Assembly: GCF_004614185.1 (NCBI RefSeq)
Contig: NZ_SPVF01000122.1
Span: forward strand, 1-56,585
DNA: 56,585 nt
Origin: Zemynaea arenosa
Lineage (GTDB): Bacteria > Pseudomonadota > Gammaproteobacteria > Burkholderiales > Burkholderiaceae_D
Reading direction: 5' to 3'
This document shows positions 53,398-56,585 of the stretch, piece after piece. The notes under the pieces were generated by a model. It saw only the letters and a list, made by a program, of their open reading frames with translations, did not search any database and had not been told where the DNA came from. Position 1 is the first letter of the stretch. Each line of letters starts with the position of its first letter. Made by a program: the position numbers and the translations under genes.

Positions 53398-54273
53398 ATG
53401 ACCACACCCACCGACACCTTTAACGCTCTGCGCCCGCGCCTCTTCGGCATTGCCTACCGCATGCTGGGGATCCGCGCGGATGCGGAGGACATCGTGCAGG
53501 AAGCCTGGTTGCGCTGGCACGCCACCGGCCATGAAGAAGCGCGCATTCCGGAAGCCTGGCTGACCACCGTGGTCACGCGCCTGGCCATCGACCGCCTGCG
53601 CAGCGCACGCACGGAGCGCGAACACTACTTCGGCCCCTGGCTCCCCGAGCCGCTGCTGGAAGACGAGTCCACGCCCTCGCCGGAACAGGCGCTGGAAGAA
53701 GCGGGCGACATCTCGACCGCCTTCCTGCTGATGCTGGAGCGCCTGGGCCCGGAGGAGCGCGCGGTGTTCCTGCTGCACCAGGTCTTCGACTTCGACTACC
53801 CCGAGGTGGCCGCAATGGTCGGCAAGACCGAAGCCGCGTGCCGCAAGATCATGCAGCGCGCCCGCGAACGCGTGCGCGAAGGCCGTCCGCGCTTTTCGGT
53901 CAACCGCGAGCTGCATATCGAATTACTGGGACGCTTCATCCAGGCCTCCCGCAGCGGCGACCGCGCCGCCGTACGCAGCCTGCTGACGGAAGACGCGACC
54001 TACACGGGCGACGGCGGCGGCAAGGCCAAGACGACCGTGAAAGTGGTGTATGGCGCCGAGCGGATCGGCCGCCTGATCGCGGGCCTGCAGCGCAAGTATG
54101 GCGACGCCATGCAGCATGAAATCGTGCGCGTGAACGGCGGCTACGGCTTGCTGACCTGGCGCCTGGGCGTGCAGGACTCGATCACCACCATCGACATCGA
54201 GGACGGCAAGATCTCCGCCATGTACGTGGTCCGCAACCCGGACAAGCTCACGACGTTGCGCCAGCCCGTCTGA
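53398..54273 (+). CDS. ECF41-group RNA polymerase sigma factor
   Basis: 291 residues. Sigma region 2 (LRPRLFGIAYRMLGIRADAEDIVQEAWLRW) and region 4 (RLGPEERAVFLLHQVFDFDYPEVAAMVGKTEAACRKIMQRAR) are followed by a SnoaL-like C-terminal domain of about 110 residues. All three diagnostic ECF41 motifs are present: WLPEP at 81-85 in the linker, DGGGK at 205-209 and NPDKL at 280-284. In this group the C-terminal extension, not an anti-sigma factor, governs activity; no anti-sigma gene is present here. The gene carries its own ECF41 promoter, so autoactivation is expected. There is no spaced ribosome site before ATG 53398. Confidence 0.96.
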   Translation: MTTPTDTFNALRPRLFGIAYRMLGIRADAEDIVQEAWLRWHATGHEEARIPEAWLTTVVTRLAIDRLRSARTEREHYFGPWLPEPLLEDESTPSPEQALEEAGDISTAFLLMLERLGPEERAVFLLHQVFDFDYPEVAAMVGKTEAACRKIMQRARERVREGRPRFSVNRELHIELLGRFIQASRSGDRAAVRSLLTEDATYTGDGGGKAKTTVKVVYGAERIGRLIAGLQRKYGDAMQHEIVRVNGGYGLLTWRLGVQDSITTIDIEDGKISAMYVVRNPDKLTTLRQPV

Positions 54274-54282
54274 CGCGGCGGC

Positions 54283-55260
54283 TCACTCCTCGTCATCCTC
54301 GTCACTGCCGCGGACCTTCTTGGTGCGGTCCTGGTCCAGCCGCGGCTTGAGCTGCTGCACCTGGCCCATGAACTCGTCCACGCTGTGGTCCGGGCTGATG
54401 CGCACGGACGGCGGCAGCACCAGCGACATGTACAGGTCATCCGCCAGGCGCCCGGTGCGCTGCACGTTGGACAGCAGCGTGAGGCCCGACACCAGCACGA
54501 ACAGCGCCGTGCACCCGATCGCGAAACGGCGCACCAGCTGCGGCTTCACCGTCGCCAGGTGGTAGAACAGCATCACGCAGGCGATGGCGATGGCCACGTG
54601 GCTGCTGTAGCGCGTGAGCGCATCGAGCGAGAACGCGTAGGCCACGATGCTGGACCCCAGCTGGAACAGCGTGAGCACCGCCAGCGCGCTGCCGAGAATG
54701 AACAGATGCCGCCCCAGCCGCGCGTGGCGCCCGAACAGGCGGTTGACCACCGCCCAGATTCCGGCCCAGGCCAGCCCCGCGCCGATGCCGAAGGCCGCCG
54801 CCTGAAGATAGCGGATCGGCTGGAAGGCCAGCGTATCGTTGATCCACAGCGCGAACAGAGCAAACGCCAAGATCAGCCCCATGCCCACGAAGCCCGGCGC
54901 CGCGCCTTCCCACCCGTGCCGGGTGCGGTCCACCATTTCCGGCGCCACCTTGAAGTCAGACGGCCGCACGCGCAGCATGGTGTGCCCCATGCGCACTACG
55001 GTATCCCCGGTCACCACCACCTGCTGCTGGCGCTTGCCCCGGTGGACGATGCCATTGCGCGAGCCCAGGTCGCGCAGCACCAGCTGCTGCCCGTCCTCGG
55101 CCAGGTCCACCACCGCGTGGTTGGCGGCCACGTAGTCGTCATCGATGATGTAGTCGTTGTCGTAGCCGCGGCCGATGCGGATCGGGAGCGCGGGCACCAC
55201 GTGCCGGTGCAGCACTTCGCCATTGCGGGCGATGGTCTCGACGTAGAAAGGAGCTTTCAT
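54283..55260 (-). CDS. FHA-domain membrane protein
   Basis: 325 residues. The N-terminal FHA domain (about 20-100) reads IRIGRGYDNDYIIDDDYVAANHAVV...LRDLGSRNGIV; the usual phosphothreonine-contact Ser after the second strand pair is replaced (VAANHA), so binding may be altered. Five to six transmembrane helices follow (about 125-290), then a cytosolic tail ending in DEDDEE. Start at ATG 55260 overlaps the protease stop by four bases, so the two genes are coupled. The FHA part would be cytosolic. It converges on the sigma gene with 9 bases between the stops. Confidence 0.9.
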   Translation of the reverse strand: MKAPFYVETIARNGEVLHRHVVPALPIRIGRGYDNDYIIDDDYVAANHAVVDLAEDGQQLVLRDLGSRNGIVHRGKRQQQVVVTGDTVVRMGHTMLRVRPSDFKVAPEMVDRTRHGWEGAAPGFVGMGLILAFALFALWINDTLAFQPIRYLQAAAFGIGAGLAWAGIWAVVNRLFGRHARLGRHLFILGSALAVLTLFQLGSSIVAYAFSLDALTRYSSHVAIAIACVMLFYHLATVKPQLVRRFAIGCTALFVLVSGLTLLSNVQRTGRLADDLYMSLVLPPSVRISPDHSVDEFMGQVQQLKPRLDQDRTKKVRGSDEDDEE

Positions 55261-56585
55261 CGGCGCGGCCCCCGTCCCAGCAGCTCCAGGAAGGCGCGCG
55301 TGGTGCGCATGCCGTTCTCGTAAGAGACCCCGGCCACATCGATGCGGCTTTGCAGGCTTTCGCGCGCCGCGTCCGTGCTGGCGGTGAGCAGGGTAAAGTT
55401 GTAGAGGCCCGCGAACTTGCGGTAGGCGCGCACGCACATCACCGCGCGCATCGGCAGCGTCTTGGTGCGGATGAACTGCTCGGTGCAATTGGGCGCGGTC
55501 AGGCGCAGGTCCTTGTTGGTGCCCAGGTTTTCCACCTTGAACAGGTTCGAGGCCAGGGCCGCGAAGCGCGCCGAGTCCAGCGTGGAGGAATGCACGTACT
55601 GGTGGCTCATGGAGACGCGGCCGGTCTGCTGCGATTCCGAGATGAAGATCGCGGACTCCATCGCGCAGCTGATGGTGTCGGCCGTGAACGTGGCCTCGGC
55701 CTTGAAGTTGGAATTGCCCCAGCAGCGCACCTGCTCGGACTCGCGCACCGGCACCAGATAGGGGCCCATGCTCTTGACCGAGAGCGGCGAATCGAGCAGC
55801 CGGTCGATCATCGATTTCTGGTGCACCAGCAGCTGCTGCGCGATCAGCGGGTTGAAGTCCTTGGGCGCCTTGGCCTGCTGGTTCACATGCGCCAGCAGCT
55901 CCTGCGCGTACTTGACCGGCACCAGGAAGCTCACCAGCTCCCCGTCGCGCCGCTTGGAGACGTTGATGCCCGCCACCGTGCCATCGCTGGTGACGGAAGG
56001 TCCGCCGCTCATGCCGGAGTTGATCGGCCCCGTGAACAGCAGCTGGTCATAGAAGCTGCGCGCAATGATGCCGTTGTACGAGCCTTCCGAGATCGCAAAG
56101 CCCAGGTCCAGCGGATTGCCCAGCGAGTAGAGGTACTGGCCCTGCGCCAGCTTGACTGGCTTTTCGGGGATGGTGAAGAAGCCTTCACCCGTGCGGTTGA
56201 CGCGCACCACGGCCAGGTCGTGCAGCACGTCCACGGCCAGCAGTTCGATCGGGCCGCTCTTGCCGTCCGTGTCCACCCATTCGCCGCTGTAGGCCTCCGG
56301 GTCGAGCGCGAGCTGCGAGACCACGTGGTAGTTGGTGAGAACCAGGTTGGAGGTGCCGACCATGAACCCCGAGCCGACCGAGGACTGGCTGCGCCCACTC
56401 TTGAGCAGCATGCGGATGCGCAGCAGGTCTCCTTTCGCGGCGGAGTACAGCTTCTGCGCGGCGGTGGACGGCGTGGGCAGGGCGTCTTCGGCCGCGGGCG
56501 TGGCCGTGTCGCCGGGCACCGGGTTGGCCGGCTCGGTGGCGGGCGGACGTTCGGGGCTCGGAGGCTTGGTAGGCTGGGGCGGGGC
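55257..56585 (-). CDS. Trypsin-like serine protease, 5' end outside the window
   Basis: At least 442 residues; the frame stays open to the right edge through a Pro-rich stretch, so the true start is beyond 56585 (a GTG at 56519 is possible but not convincing). Chymotrypsin-fold triad: His in VLTNYHVVSQ, Asp in LHDLAVVRV and Ser in GPINSGMSGGP, where Met replaces the usual Asn before SGGP. The order fits HtrA-like S1C proteases, but no PDZ domain follows; instead there are about 200 residues with four or more cysteines and no recognised fold. It is coupled to the FHA membrane protein by a 4-base overlap. Confidence 0.88.
   Translation of the reverse strand, partial: APPQPTKPPSPERPPATEPANPVPGDTATPAAEDALPTPSTAAQKLYSAAKGDLLRIRMLLKSGRSQSSVGSGFMVGTSNLVLTNYHVVSQLALDPEAYSGEWVDTDGKSGPIELLAVDVLHDLAVVRVNRTGEGFFTIPEKPVKLAQGQYLYSLGNPLDLGFAISEGSYNGIIARSFYDQLLFTGPINSGMSGGPSVTSDGTVAGINVSKRRDGELVSFLVPVKYAQELLAHVNQQAKAPKDFNPLIAQQLLVHQKSMIDRLLDSPLSVKSMGPYLVPVRESEQVRCWGNSNFKAEATFTADTISCAMESAIFISESQQTGRVSMSHQYVHSSTLDSARFAALASNLFKVENLGTNKDLRLTAPNCTEQFIRTKTLPMRAVMCVRAYRKFAGLYNFTLLTASTDAARESLQSRIDVAGVSYENGMRTTRAFLELLGRGPRR

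Noticed and set aside
1..56585. CRISPR arrays, transposases, integrases, att sites and rRNA
   Set aside because: No spaced repeat arrays, no transposase or integrase motifs, and no tRNA-linked insertion were found on either strand.

Overview
This is a GC-rich chromosomal stretch from a betaproteobacterium, most likely an Oxalobacteraceae member of the Massilia/Telluria type. That placement is inferred from gene order (tpiA, secG, tRNA-Leu, then nuoA to nuoN and a DUF2818 gene), from nuoC and nuoD being separate genes, and from overall protein character. No rRNA gene, insertion sequence, phage gene or CRISPR array was seen.

Layout. 1-7318: end of a DUF1444-like gene, a giant CheB-CheR-PAS-kinase-receiver hybrid on the minus strand, an exported GIN-domain protein, an exported Sel1-repeat protein and an exported NIPSNAP protein. 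7559-25223: quinone oxidoreductase, tpiA, secG, tRNA-Leu(GAG) with its own promoter and terminator, and the complete 14-gene complex I operon plus DUF2818. 25278-29422: NUDIX hydrolase, an exported HExxH protein coupled to ispD, ispF, a decayed VapBC module and a DsbA-like gene. 29521-35950: a YbaL-type antiporter, a MarR regulator overlapping an MFS exporter, and a hydrolase/reductase pair divergent from a LysR regulator.

35916-44001 is the most interesting locus: a TonB-dependent receptor, a cytoplasmic GH1 beta-glucosidase and an AmpG-like MFS carrier form a leftward unit. A flavin-dependent halogenase-family gene and a LacI regulator run rightward. Paired GAAATCGATTTC palindromes, 21 bp apart, lie on the TonB receptor promoter, and related palindromes lie before lacI. 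A flavodoxin-fold NAD(P)H:FMN reductase follows lacI and could supply reduced flavin to the halogenase. The proposed logic is uptake of a beta-glucoside across both membranes, hydrolysis in the cytoplasm, repression by LacI, and possible halogenation of an aromatic partner or aglycone.

44099-52806: small redox and detoxification genes with two further LysR regulators, an acyltransferase behind a LytS/LytTR two-component pair, and a YdeI-like protein. 52835-54273 is a textbook ECF41 module: an AhpD-like CxxC protein and an ECF41 sigma factor, divergent, each with a TGTCACA/CGTC-type promoter. 54283 to the right edge: a membrane FHA protein coupled to a trypsin-like protease that runs off the window.
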